A stretch of DNA of 64,000 nucleotides, taken from positions 1 to 64,000 of the forward strand of contig DANO01000013.1 in assembly GCA_002497295.1 (NCBI GenBank), given 5' to 3'. Under the pieces are notes generated by a model. That model made no database searches, had not been told where the DNA came from, and saw only the letters and a program-made list of their open reading frames with translations. The position numbers and the translations under genes were made by a program. Each line of letters starts with the position of its first letter. Position 1 is the stretch's first letter. Positions 33,747 through 42,662 of this stretch are shown here, one piece after another. The DNA comes from Euryarchaeota archaeon UBA171. GTDB lineage: Archaea; Thermoplasmatota; Poseidoniia; Poseidoniales; Thalassarchaeaceae.

Positions 33747-35965
33747 ACCGACTCAATGCCCTGAAGAGTGTTCGAGTCTCTCTTAACCGACTCTAAACCG
33801 CTAACGAGGGTCTCTTCCATCTTGGAATAGTAGTCTAACATGTCTTTATTGACGGTTGGTCTGACTCTGTTAATAGCATCCTCGAAGTGGCTTTTTGAAA
33901 CGCTCTTTCTACCTGCCCTCATCGCAATAAGTGCTGCTTCTCGGCATATTGCCTCTATATCAGCGCCGGTATAATTCTCAAGTCTATCAACGAGATCATC
34001 GAGATTGAATCGGCCCAAAGGCATCTCTGAAGAATGGATCTTCAGAATCGCCAGCCTTGACTTTCGATCTGGGGGCGGAACGTGCAGAACGCGCTCAAAG
34101 CGTCCACTTCGTAAAAGTGCAGGATCGATCATTTCAGGTCGGTTGGTCGCAGCTACGACGATGACTCCTTCCATCGACTCGACGCCATCCATACTGGAGA
34201 GAATCTGATTTACCACCCTATTCATGACATCAGACCCTTCTCCGGACATCGATCTACGAACGCCAGCAATTGACTCGAATTCATCGAGGAAGATGATTGA
34301 GGGCGCTGCTTGTTTCGCCTTCTTGAAAACCTCGCGTACGGCTCTTTCTGATTCTCCGACCCACTTGGAAATCATTTCCGGGCCCTTTATTGAGATGAAA
34401 TTAGCCTTTGCCTCGTTTGCTATAGCCTTGGCGATTAGTGTTTTTCCAGTTCCCGGGGCGCCGAATAGAACAATCCCTCGTGGAGGTTTGATACCAAAAT
34501 GCTCGAAGGTTTCTGGTTGATTCAAGGGCCATTCGATACTTTCCTTGAGCCTATCTTTGATTTCTTCCAGTCCGCCGACATCGTCCCAAGAAGCCGTTGG
34601 GACCTCGACATAAATCTCTCTGAGTGCACTGGGCTCTATCTCTTTGATTGCCTCGCGGAAGTCGACCATTTTGACTTCCATCTTCTCGAGTACCTCGGCG
34701 GGTATCTCATCTTCATCTAGGTCAATCTCGGGAAGATATCTTCGGAGGGCCTTCATTGCGGATTCTCGGACTAGAGCCGATATGTCCGCCCCGACGAAAC
34801 CATATGAATTCTCAAGAAGCCAATCCATCTCGAAATCATCACTTATGGGCATGCCACGTGTGTGGATATCGATAATCTCAGAACGGCCATTTTTGTCTGG
34901 TACGCCTATTTCCAATTCTCTATCGAATCGACCGGGCCTTCTCAAAGCGGGATCTATGGCGTCCCTTCTATTCGTAGCCCCAATTACAACCACATTATCC
35001 CGGCCCTGCATGCCATCGAGAAGCGTTAGAAGTTGAGCAACTACCCGCCTTTCTACTTCCCCACTGACATCTTCTCGCTTGGGCGCAATTGAATCTAATT
35101 CATCTATGAAAATGATAGCAGGGGCATTAGAAGCGGCTTCATCGAATATTTCGCGAAGTTGCTTCTCACTTTCACCATAGTACTTGGAAATAATTTCAGG
35201 GCCATTGATTGATGTGAAGTGTGCCTGTGTCTCTGCAGCAACAGCCTTGGCGATCAATGTCTTTCCAGTCCCGGGAGGGCCGTGCAGAAGGACGCCTCGA
35301 GGTGGGTCTATGCCCAGTCTACGAAATAGTATGGGGTGCTTGAGAGGCAGTTCAATCATTTCCCTGACTTTCTGAAGCTGGTCTCCAAGACCTCCTATAT
35401 CCTCATAGGAAATCGTCTGAATGGTACTCTCGTCTTCTTCATCAACTGGATCTTCTTTGATGACGATCTCTGTGGAAGGTAAAACCTGCACGATACCCTT
35501 TGGCTTAGTGCTGACTATCTGAAATGGCAAGGCTTCGGCGAACAAAGTCATGCCTGGTATGAATATCCTATCTCCAGCTACAACTGGACGCTTGTTTAGG
35601 CCCCTGCGAGCGAATCCTTCGATACCGGGTCCAAAACGGACCTTTTGCTGCTTGGCCATTACGGGAGACAGCACAAGTTTCTCACACTCAGACACCTCGA
35701 CTTTACTAATGTTCACTCTATCGCCGAGGGATACTGCTGCATTTTTTCGGATAATACCGTCTATCCTTATGACTCCAAGATTTGCATCTTCCGGTCTGCA
35801 TCTCCAGACAATGGCAGCAGTGGACTTCTCTCCCTTAATTTCGATAACATCGCCGGGTTTGAGATTCAAATCATTATCAAATGGTACTCTAGCTCTTCCA
35901 TGCCCCACGTCACTTGGAATTGCCTTTGCAACCCTAAGCGTAAGTTCCCCTTCTTCGTCCGACAT
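33743..35965 (-). CDS. cdc48: CDC48/VAT type AAA ATPase
   Basis: A 740-residue unfoldase of the p97/VAT family. The N-terminal double-psi barrel and four-stranded domain (about 1-185) precede AAA domain 1 (GPPGTGKT near residue 228, FIDELDSIAPKRE, ATNRRDAIDPALRRPGRFD) and domain 2 (GAPGTGKT near residue 500, FLDEFESIAGVRR, ATNRPEMIDPALLRSGRF). Arg fingers and sensor residues are present in both. GAGGG lies 8 bases before the ATG. It works in cytosolic protein unfolding, often with the proteasome. First gene of the apparent operon with PRC-barrel, DUF4350-like, DUF58 and 8-helix genes; divergent from an aldehyde dehydrogenase. Confidence 0.96.
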   Translation of the reverse strand: MSDEEGELTLRVAKAIPSDVGHGRARVPFDNDLNLKPGDVIEIKGEKSTAAIVWRCRPEDANLGVIRIDGIIRKNAAVSLGDRVNISKVEVSECEKLVLSPVMAKQQKVRFGPGIEGFARRGLNKRPVVAGDRIFIPGMTLFAEALPFQIVSTKPKGIVQVLPSTEIVIKEDPVDEEDESTIQTISYEDIGGLGDQLQKVREMIELPLKHPILFRRLGIDPPRGVLLHGPPGTGKTLIAKAVAAETQAHFTSINGPEIISKYYGESEKQLREIFDEAASNAPAIIFIDELDSIAPKREDVSGEVERRVVAQLLTLLDGMQGRDNVVVIGATNRRDAIDPALRRPGRFDRELEIGVPDKNGRSEIIDIHTRGMPISDDFEMDWLLENSYGFVGADISALVRESAMKALRRYLPEIDLDEDEIPAEVLEKMEVKMVDFREAIKEIEPSALREIYVEVPTASWDDVGGLEEIKDRLKESIEWPLNQPETFEHFGIKPPRGIVLFGAPGTGKTLIAKAIANEAKANFISIKGPEMISKWVGESERAVREVFKKAKQAAPSIIFLDEFESIAGVRRSMSGEGSDVMNRVVNQILSSMDGVESMEGVIVVAATNRPEMIDPALLRSGRFERVLHVPPPDRKSRLAILKIHSSEMPLGRFNLDDLVDRLENYTGADIEAICREAALIAMRAGRKSVSKSHFEDAINRVRPTVNKDMLDYYSKMEETLVSGLESVKRDSNTLQGIESV

Positions 35966-36105
35966 GGAGTATCCCTCGGAGATTGCTGTGTATTGGGCTG
36001 CCTTAAACCCCCATATCCAAAGTCGTCATGTTTGTGCACTTACCAGACGGCTTGTGCGATAGCGACGTTAGCAGCATTCATGTGAATAACCGGAGTCGGC
36101 GCATC

Positions 36106-37734
36106 ATGCCCCATGTACTTGAGACCGGATTTGAGGCGATAGACAGCGAAAACCCCAATGGTTCACCGATGATTCGTGGATACAATATAATCGGGGGACA
36201 ATTAGAACCTGCATCTGATGGTTCGACATTTGAATCGAAGAATCCTGCGATCCTTGCTGACTGTCTTGGAGTCTTCCCCCTATCCACCAAAGATGATGTG
36301 CACAAAGCATTGAAGTCGGCGAAGTCGGCATTCCCCGGCTGGTCCTCTACCCCTGCACCCACACGCGGACAGATCATAGGCAATATGGGGAGATTGCTGA
36401 TGGAGCACAAGGACGATCTCGTACGCCTGGAGACCCGTGAAATAGGGAAGACGCTGAAGGAGAGTGCTGGGGAAATCCAGGAAGCCATAGACACGTGTCT
36501 GTTCTTCCAATCAGAAGGAAGGCGTCTGTATGGACAAACCGTCAACAGCGAGTTGCCTGACAAGGAGTTGTTCACTTATCGAAGACCGCTTGGGGTTTGC
36601 GGTATCATCAATGCATGTAATTTTCCGTCTGCTGTGCCATTCTGGAAAATGATCCCTGCAATCATGTGCGGCAACACCTGTGTCTGGAAATCGCCACAAG
36701 ACAGCCCTCTTCTCTCATTTGCATTGGCAAGAATAATGCATGAGGCTGGTCTACCAGACGGGGTCGTGAATCTCATTCATGGAAAGGGAAGTGGTGCCGG
36801 TCAGCATCTTGTTGATGCGGTTGATGAAGGAATGGTCAACAAGATTTCATTCACAGGGTCTACTTCGGTCGGCAAAATGATCGGGGAGATCTGTGGCCGC
36901 AATCTAGTCTCATGTTCCCTCGAATTAGGAGGTAAAAATCCACTAGTCATCATGCCCTCGGCCAATCTTGAGAATGCTGTAGAGGGGGCTTATTGGGCAG
37001 GATTCGGTACCGCTGGCCAAAGATGCACAAGTCTCGGTAACCTAATTGTGCACGAAGATATCTATGAGGATTTTATGGAGAGATTCATGGAAAAGGTTCG
37101 TAGTACAAAGATTGGTGATTCGATGAGTAACGATGATGTTCTTTATGGCCCGATGCTGTCTGAGAAATATGCATTGGATTTTCTTGATGGGTTGGAAATG
37201 TGCGAATCAAGCGGGGCGACACGGATTTACGGAGAGGGGCGAATAACAGCAGACTCATCCCCCACGGGTTTCGTTGCTGACGCTGACAGCGGAGTATACA
37301 TGTGGCCTCACGTGTATGTGGACGTCACAGATGAGATGGAATGCTTCCATGAGGAGCTTTTCGGGCCTGCAGTCACGGTCGTCAAGGCCAAGGATTTCGA
37401 TCATGCACTTTATCTGGCAAATGCATCCCCATATGGACTCTCGAGCGCTATTTACACGAATGACAGGCTAGAGGCATATCGATTCAAAACAGGTATCAAA
37501 GCCGGTATGACTGGGATAAACAACTCAACTACTGGAGCTGAGGCGCACCTCCCCTTCGGAGGGGTCAAGGGCTCTGGGAATGGCACCAGGGAATCTGGCA
37601 TTTGGGTGATTGAAGCATACTCTTACTGGCATGCAGTTAACGATGAGTTATCCGGGAAGCTTCAGTTGGCTCAGATGGATGTTGATGAAATTCACATCGA
37701 AGAGGCAGAGGCAGATTACAAATCTCTTGCATGA
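36106..37734 (+). CDS. Aldehyde dehydrogenase superfamily protein
   Basis: An NAD(P)-dependent aldehyde dehydrogenase of 542 residues. The cofactor region PLGVCGIINACNFPSAVPFW, ISFTGSTSVGKM, the general base Glu in LELGGKNP (near residue 273), the catalytic Cys in GTAGQRCTSLGN (near 306) and the late HEELFGPAV and LPFGGVKGSGNGTRESG are intact. The GAEAHLPFGGVKGSGNG pattern recalls semialdehyde dehydrogenases such as the aminoadipate-semialdehyde group. A distant lysine-aminotransferase-like gene at 16731 could provide its substrate. ATG 36106 is preferred; GTG 36082 is possible. N- and C-termini are a little longer than the usual 480-500 residues. Confidence 0.85.
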   Translation: MPHVLETGFEAIDSENPNGSPMIRGYNIIGGQLEPASDGSTFESKNPAILADCLGVFPLSTKDDVHKALKSAKSAFPGWSSTPAPTRGQIIGNMGRLLMEHKDDLVRLETREIGKTLKESAGEIQEAIDTCLFFQSEGRRLYGQTVNSELPDKELFTYRRPLGVCGIINACNFPSAVPFWKMIPAIMCGNTCVWKSPQDSPLLSFALARIMHEAGLPDGVVNLIHGKGSGAGQHLVDAVDEGMVNKISFTGSTSVGKMIGEICGRNLVSCSLELGGKNPLVIMPSANLENAVEGAYWAGFGTAGQRCTSLGNLIVHEDIYEDFMERFMEKVRSTKIGDSMSNDDVLYGPMLSEKYALDFLDGLEMCESSGATRIYGEGRITADSSPTGFVADADSGVYMWPHVYVDVTDEMECFHEELFGPAVTVVKAKDFDHALYLANASPYGLSSAIYTNDRLEAYRFKTGIKAGMTGINNSTTGAEAHLPFGGVKGSGNGTRESGIWVIEAYSYWHAVNDELSGKLQLAQMDVDEIHIEEAEADYKSLA

Positions 37735-37799
37735 TTTCGAAGTATTTATTGGTATTAAATTCGCAAAAGTTCTATCTTCCTCCGGCCGCTCTCCCACTC

Positions 37800-40700
37800 A
37801 TGGCGAAGAGTCCGTGGACAGGCATATTTCTTGCGATATTGATGGTATTATTCTCAACACATCCTCTGTTGGTTGATTCGGGGTCACAAACAGAAACCGA
37901 GATTCACTCGGATGAGATTCGCCTAGGAACCATCGCCAACAACTCTCCTGGCCAAGTGCTGGGCCACATTGATACCCATGACTCACTGTCAATCGGGAGG
38001 CAATTCGCCTGCGCTGTCACCGAGAACTCCAGCGTAGTATGCTGGGGCAGGACAGATTTCGGTCAAACCGGAATCGGAGTCACGGGCACTAACGTCTACC
38101 ACAACATGACCTATGTTGACGCATTGAACGGAATGGGCATTGTAGAGGTCTCGGCACACCTAGACCACGCATGTGCCCTTACGTCCCAGGGAGCCGTCTA
38201 CTGCTGGGGCAGCAACGTCGATGGCCAGATCGGCAACGGGCAAATCGGGGGGAACGTGCTCGTCCCGACTCAGCCCCTATTGCCACAGGGCGTCGTCGCA
38301 AAATCACTCTCGCAGGGACCGAGTTCCCATACCTGCGCAATCAGCACCGATGGCGACCTGTATTGTTGGGGACTCAACAGCCGGGGGCAGGTTGGCAATG
38401 GGCAGTTATGTGCTAATTGGGGTACCACCTACACCAACCCATGCAGTTATGCCAACACAGGAATACTGGTCCCAGAATTAATCAACATGCCAACGGGGGT
38501 CACTGTTACGTCCGTCAGCGTGGGAGGCGAGCACACGTGTGCCACGGGCAGTGATGGCGGGGTGTATTGCTGGGGGTCCGACATGAATTGCAGGGTCACT
38601 GGCGGGGACAGCGTTTCCGATGACCCCATAACAGGGAATCAGGGTTGCAACTACTTTCACCATACACTCAGCCCGAGAAAGCTAACGATGTCAAACACGG
38701 AAGTCACAATCCAGGATACAGCAAACCTATCGTTCGTTCAGGCGGTCAGCGGTTGGGTGTTCTCCTGCGCGATGACCAACTCGGGTGACGGAGTTTGCTG
38801 GGGCGCCAACACGGAGAGCCAGCAAGGGATTGGCAACAACAGCAACCTGGACTTCGCCGTGGTACCAACTCTGATCCAAGGACCCTCGGGAGAGAGCATG
38901 ACGAGCATGTCCGCCACTACCGCCCAAGCGTGCGCGATGTATGACCAAACCGGGGCCTACTGTTGGGGCGACAACTGGGGCGGCAACACGGGGGACTATG
39001 ATGGTTCGAACGCCGTGTTATGCAACTACTCAGGCCAGGAAAATGGTGGCGGCAATGTAAATTGTCAGGATCGTGTAGCGCCCCATCAGGTCTACACGGG
39101 TGGGAATTACGCAGCAGTGGTCATGGGTGCTGCGAACGCATGTGGCTTGGACGCCTCAAACGACATCCACTGCTGGGGCGCCTACGCATGGAACAACGTG
39201 AACCAGACCCAGCATCATGTCTTGTGGGGAACTCGGGTCCCGGAACTAATGCAGCTCCCTGGAACGGCGAAGATAGCATTGGACGACCTTGATTCGGACA
39301 ATGACGGGCTCAACTCCCCATTCGACCTATGGCCCGAGGGCTGTCCATCCGGGTGGTATCAAGACGCGCCCAACTCCTGCGATGAGTCCCCGCCCGGGCA
39401 CTATGCAGAGGAGAGTCTGCCGTGGAACCTAGTCATCTGTGAGAGCGGTACCTACCAACCCAACGGAGGACAAACATCCTGCATAGACTCAACCCCGGGC
39501 TACTATGTTCCGGACGAGGGTGCATTATCGAAGATCATATGCCCTGCTGGGTCTTACCAGCCCAACGCTGGATCCTCGACCTGCATCCTGGCAGATCCTG
39601 GATATATGGTGAACACGCCCGGTAAAATAGATCAAACTGCATGTAATGCTGGAAGATTTTCGTCTGTGGGCGGATCAACGGAGTGTGTCAGGGCGCAGCC
39701 TGGTTTCTATGTATCAGGTAGCGGATCAGCAGAAGAGGTTCCATGTCCGCCTGGATCGTATGCGCCTGCCCAGGGATCGATATCGTGCATCTCGACTTCT
39801 CCCGGACAGTATACCGACGCTCCAGCTTCAACCCAGCCGGTCTCTTGTGATCCGGGTTCCTACCAACCTGACTTCGGTCAAAGTTCGTGTCTCCTGGCTC
39901 CTGCTGGGAATTATGTCTCAGAATCGATGGCTTCGTCTTATCAACCATGTCTCTCGGGTCACTACCAATCTGCCGAAGGGATGACTGGATGCGCAACTAC
40001 GCCTCCAGGGACATACACGCCAGGAGCATCATTCACTGCGCCTGTAGATTGTCCTGCGGGTACATATCAACCATCAGTAGGGGCAGAGAGGTGCATCGAT
40101 GCGATGCCTGGCAACTATGTTGCTTCAGAAGGGGGCGTTGAGGCGATTGAATGCTCTCCAGGAACATATCAACCCCAGTCGGGACAATCTACGTGTTTGG
40201 AAGCTGATGCTGGGCATTACATCACCCTGAGGGCGGCGAAAAGTCAGATGCCATGCCCAGTAACTACATTCCAACCTCAAACTGGTCAGACAGCCTGTCT
40301 AGACGTCGAGCCCGGCCACTATGCAGATGGGGTTGGGGCGATGGCCCAAACGCCTTGCGATGCAGGCGAATATCAACCCTCTAGCAAGTCGACGAACTGC
40401 AAAATCGTCCCTGCCGGACATTATTCAGTCGGCATGGGCTCCATTGATTTCATCGCATGCACGCCAGGGACCTATCAGCCGACATCAGGAATGTCGGGTT
40501 GTGTAGATGCTGATCAAGGCAACTATGTAGGAGAGTCGTCTCAACTGATTCAGACGCCTTGCTCAAAAGGAACTTATCAACCATCGACTGCGTCCTCCGA
40601 ATGCTTGAGTGCTGATGCAGGATACTTCGTGGAATCAACAGGTGCCACAGAACAGACGCCCTGTGAAGCGGGATCCTATCAGCCTGTTGAAGGGCGATCG

Positions 40701-40916
40701 AACTGCATATATTCGTCAATCAACAACTATGTTCCAGAGGCCGGATCAGCAGTACAGACAGCATGCCCATCAGGAGAGCACCAGCCCACCCTAGGTCAAA
40801 CCGGCTGTGTTGAGAAAGAGGATGAGGGGGGGCTTCTCCCTGGATTCTCTTCTTTCTTCGCCCTCATGGCGCTAGTGGGTGCTGCATCGATGATCACTTC
40901 TCGTAAGCAGAACTGA
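37800..40916 (+). CDS. Large surface protein with RCC1-type and cysteine-rich repeats
   Basis: A 1038-residue secreted protein. A signal peptide (about 8-25) is followed by seven RCC1/alpha-tubulin-suppressor-like blades with the core HxCAxxxxGxxYCWG (about 60-490), an Asp-rich link LDDLDSDNDGLNS that looks like a calcium loop, then about 15 repeats of some 33 residues with the pattern CxxGxYQPxxGxxxC (about 515-1005) that recall GCC2/GCC3-type ephrin-receptor-like repeats, and a C-terminal helix preceded by LLPGFSSFFALMALVG, similar to PGF-type archaeal sorting tails. It should be a disulphide-rich cell-surface adhesion or recognition protein. The ATG at 37800 begins the natural signal peptide. 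The RCC1 half is far richer in GC than the flanks. Confidence 0.8.
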   Translation: MAKSPWTGIFLAILMVLFSTHPLLVDSGSQTETEIHSDEIRLGTIANNSPGQVLGHIDTHDSLSIGRQFACAVTENSSVVCWGRTDFGQTGIGVTGTNVYHNMTYVDALNGMGIVEVSAHLDHACALTSQGAVYCWGSNVDGQIGNGQIGGNVLVPTQPLLPQGVVAKSLSQGPSSHTCAISTDGDLYCWGLNSRGQVGNGQLCANWGTTYTNPCSYANTGILVPELINMPTGVTVTSVSVGGEHTCATGSDGGVYCWGSDMNCRVTGGDSVSDDPITGNQGCNYFHHTLSPRKLTMSNTEVTIQDTANLSFVQAVSGWVFSCAMTNSGDGVCWGANTESQQGIGNNSNLDFAVVPTLIQGPSGESMTSMSATTAQACAMYDQTGAYCWGDNWGGNTGDYDGSNAVLCNYSGQENGGGNVNCQDRVAPHQVYTGGNYAAVVMGAANACGLDASNDIHCWGAYAWNNVNQTQHHVLWGTRVPELMQLPGTAKIALDDLDSDNDGLNSPFDLWPEGCPSGWYQDAPNSCDESPPGHYAEESLPWNLVICESGTYQPNGGQTSCIDSTPGYYVPDEGALSKIICPAGSYQPNAGSSTCILADPGYMVNTPGKIDQTACNAGRFSSVGGSTECVRAQPGFYVSGSGSAEEVPCPPGSYAPAQGSISCISTSPGQYTDAPASTQPVSCDPGSYQPDFGQSSCLLAPAGNYVSESMASSYQPCLSGHYQSAEGMTGCATTPPGTYTPGASFTAPVDCPAGTYQPSVGAERCIDAMPGNYVASEGGVEAIECSPGTYQPQSGQSTCLEADAGHYITLRAAKSQMPCPVTTFQPQTGQTACLDVEPGHYADGVGAMAQTPCDAGEYQPSSKSTNCKIVPAGHYSVGMGSIDFIACTPGTYQPTSGMSGCVDADQGNYVGESSQLIQTPCSKGTYQPSTASSECLSADAGYFVESTGATEQTPCEAGSYQPVEGRSNCIYSSINNYVPEAGSAVQTACPSGEHQPTLGQTGCVEKEDEGGLLPGFSSFFALMALVGAASMITSRKQN
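39340..40820 (+). repeat. Tandem repeat, about 99-base period, about 15 copies
   Basis: In-frame repeat that encodes CxxGxYQPxxGxxxC followed by a 16-18-residue spacer with PGxY or AGxY. Copies have diverged in DNA sequence, so this is an old protein repeat rather than a recent tandem expansion. Confidence 0.8.
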
Positions 40917-40936
40917 GTCGTTATCATGGTCGGTGG

Positions 40937-41008
40937 TGCGCACGCCGGGACTTGAACCCGGGTAACGAGGTTGGGAACCTCGTATCATAACCGCTAGATC
41001 ACGTGCGC
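40937..41008 (-). tRNA. tRNA-Gly (CCC)
   Basis: On the minus strand a 72-base cloverleaf: acceptor GCGCACG pairs with CGTGCGC, anticodon stem CGAGG/CCTCG encloses TTCCCAA with anticodon CCC, T-arm GGGTTCAAGTCCC is standard. Discriminator A is followed by encoded CCA (40934-40936). No intron. Confidence 0.93.
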
Positions 41009-41095
41009 TTGGGATATCCGATTGTACCTGCGGTCATGAATACTGGGGTACGGGGTTCAGCCATGTTGAAGCACTAGTTAGCATCCGGACGTATC

Positions 41096-41653
41096 ATGGA
41101 AGTTTCTAGAGAGTTGGTTCGTACAGTGGTATTCGTACTTGGTCCAATGGTTCTTGCATCATATGTTATTGGAGTTCGGAGGATGGACGATCCAATGGAA
41201 TTATGGGGCGGTATTCCTGAATCCTGGAGAAGTCTCAACGTAATGTGCATGTTCATTGCTGCCGCTGGTTTTCTGATTGCCTGGTGGCAGCTTCTCTTTG
41301 GATGGGATGTCGGTGTTGTCGAGTCGACAGGGTGGCCATGGAGCGGAGAAGTTTCAGATGGGGGTCATGGACGAATACTCATCGCCTTCCTCCTGATACT
41401 GATACCATCGATGCTATGGCTCGAATTGACTCGCATACACATACAGAATGATTCTTCATTCACTCAGTGGATCGTTATTGCAAACCTCTGGCTTGTGGTG
41501 TCTGGCAACGTACTTTTGATTCTCTTTGGATGGAGTGCATGGAGCGGAGGTGCCAGTGGGACGGATGTACTCCCTCTGCTTGGGGGCCTTATGCTCGGAA
41601 TTCAAGTGATAGTGAACGATGGGATTCTCTGGGTCTGGAAATATCCATGGTGA
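41096..41653 (+). CDS. Membrane protein of unknown function
   Basis: A 185-residue protein with about four or five helices (near 8-28, 48-68, 97-115, 124-146, 155-178), many Trp residues and no known motif. It precedes the sdh genes on the same strand, but the minus-strand zinc-ribbon gene lies between them, so it is probably not in the sdh transcript. It is neither SdhD-like in its His content nor clearly related to quinone-binding anchors. Confidence 0.55.
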   Translation: MEVSRELVRTVVFVLGPMVLASYVIGVRRMDDPMELWGGIPESWRSLNVMCMFIAAAGFLIAWWQLLFGWDVGVVESTGWPWSGEVSDGGHGRILIAFLLILIPSMLWLELTRIHIQNDSSFTQWIVIANLWLVVSGNVLLILFGWSAWSGGASGTDVLPLLGGLMLGIQVIVNDGILWVWKYPW

Positions 41654-41654
41654 T

Positions 41655-41759
41655 TCACGGAAAGAGTGGTTCCCCGCATTCCGGACATGGTAAACCGGGT
41701 AAGAACGCGCCCGGCATATGTCCACAATTGAGACAGATCGAAGAAGTGATTTCTCCCAT
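41655..41759 (-). CDS. 34-residue zinc-ribbon microprotein
   Basis: A complete ATG-to-TGA frame for a 34-residue protein whose body is CLNCGHMPGAFLPGLPCPEC, with Cys-x2-Cys-Gly-His and Cys-x2-Cys-Gly knuckles 13 residues apart, as in rubredoxin-like or ribosomal zinc ribbons. Nearly the whole protein is one zinc knuckle pair. It is convergent with the membrane-protein gene (1-base gap) and divergent from sdhC (47-base gap) with a perfect inverted repeat next to its start. A plus-strand frame in the same place gives a low-complexity, motif-free peptide, so the minus strand is the better reading. Function unknown; a redox- or metal-responsive partner of sdh is a guess. Confidence 0.6.
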   Translation of the reverse strand: MGEITSSICLNCGHMPGAFLPGLPCPECGEPLFP

Positions 41760-41772
41760 TAGAGGCCCTCTA
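41760..41772. promoter_or_regulatory. Inverted repeat TAGAGG-C-CCTCTA between zinc-ribbon gene and sdhC
   Basis: A perfect 6+6 inverted repeat with one central base lies directly against the start codon of the zinc-ribbon gene and 34 bases before the sdhC start. Its position in a short divergent region fits an operator. Confidence 0.35.
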
Positions 41773-41806
41773 CAACCTTTTCCTCACTTCATCATTCATC
41801 AAGTTG

Positions 41807-42658
41807 ATGCAGACTGAAAATGGTCAGCCTTATGCAGTGCCTATCCAGAGGAATAGCGGGGCACTGGTGATGAGAGGGTACCAACGTCTGCCCCTCGTGA
41901 AGGGTTTTGGCAAAACACAGAGGATTGACAACTGGTGGAATCAGCCTGCGATAATGGCTGCAGCGCTCGGAATGGCGATGCTCTACACGGGACTTAGGGT
42001 GATTGTACTGGACGGCAGCATCCACTATGAGAATCATCGAGTTACTTCCCCGATATTCTCTCCAGACGTATTACATTTATTCCACATTACTAATCATCCA
42101 GGTTGGATGAATTCTGCAATGCTGATTCTATGGATACCGTTTGGATTCAGAGGAACTTGTTACTACATGCGAAAGGTGTACCACCGGACCTTCTTTCAGA
42201 ATCCTACAGCATGCATGGTTGCGAAACCTGAGATTAATCATGGAATTGGTTACTCGGGGGAAAGAGGTGTCTTTATCATCAACAATATTCACCGTTATAT
42301 GCTATATCTTGCAGTAATCATCCTCTCGATGAAATACTACGATGTGGTTCACACGATGAGGTTCGACGGATCCTGGGGATTTTCCATGGGCACCCTGATA
42401 CTCGCATTCGAATCCTTTCTACTGACTATGTACGTAATCTCATGTCATGCATTCAGACATCTTTTTGGTGGTTCTCTTGACCAGTGGCGAGGGGGTATTT
42501 CCTCCATAGCTGGATGGTTATTCAGATTCTCAAGTCGCCATAATGCAAGCCATAATCTCTGGTTTTGGACGTCTCTTGCAATGGTTTTCCTGGGAGATAT
42601 ATTCGTTCTTTCAGTTGCTGAAGGTCTGATTAGCGATCCTAGTTTCATAATGAGGTGA
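41807..42658 (+). CDS. sdhC: Succinate dehydrogenase membrane anchor (cytochrome b)
   Basis: A protein of about 283 residues with five helices and several helix-buried histidines (HLFHITNHPGWMN, NNIHRYMLYL, SCHAFRHLFGG), which can hold two haems as in type B succinate:quinone reductases. It stands where the membrane anchor belongs, directly before sdhA. There is no SdhD gene, in line with a one-anchor enzyme. ATG 41807 and ATG 41870 are both possible starts. It passes electrons from succinate to a quinone, for which UbiA/UbiD in the window may be relevant. Confidence 0.78.
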   Translation: MQTENGQPYAVPIQRNSGALVMRGYQRLPLVKGFGKTQRIDNWWNQPAIMAAALGMAMLYTGLRVIVLDGSIHYENHRVTSPIFSPDVLHLFHITNHPGWMNSAMLILWIPFGFRGTCYYMRKVYHRTFFQNPTACMVAKPEINHGIGYSGERGVFIINNIHRYMLYLAVIILSMKYYDVVHTMRFDGSWGFSMGTLILAFESFLLTMYVISCHAFRHLFGGSLDQWRGGISSIAGWLFRFSSRHNASHNLWFWTSLAMVFLGDIFVLSVAEGLISDPSFIMR

Positions 42659-42662
42659 TTGA

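Noticed and set aside
39340..40820. CRISPR array or recent tandem duplication
   Set aside because: The 99-base period is an in-frame protein repeat; copies differ too much in DNA and spacers are coding.
41650..41817. Plus-strand frame of 55 codons overlapping sdhC
   Set aside because: Its peptide has low complexity and no motif, while the opposite strand encodes a clean zinc ribbon over the same bases.
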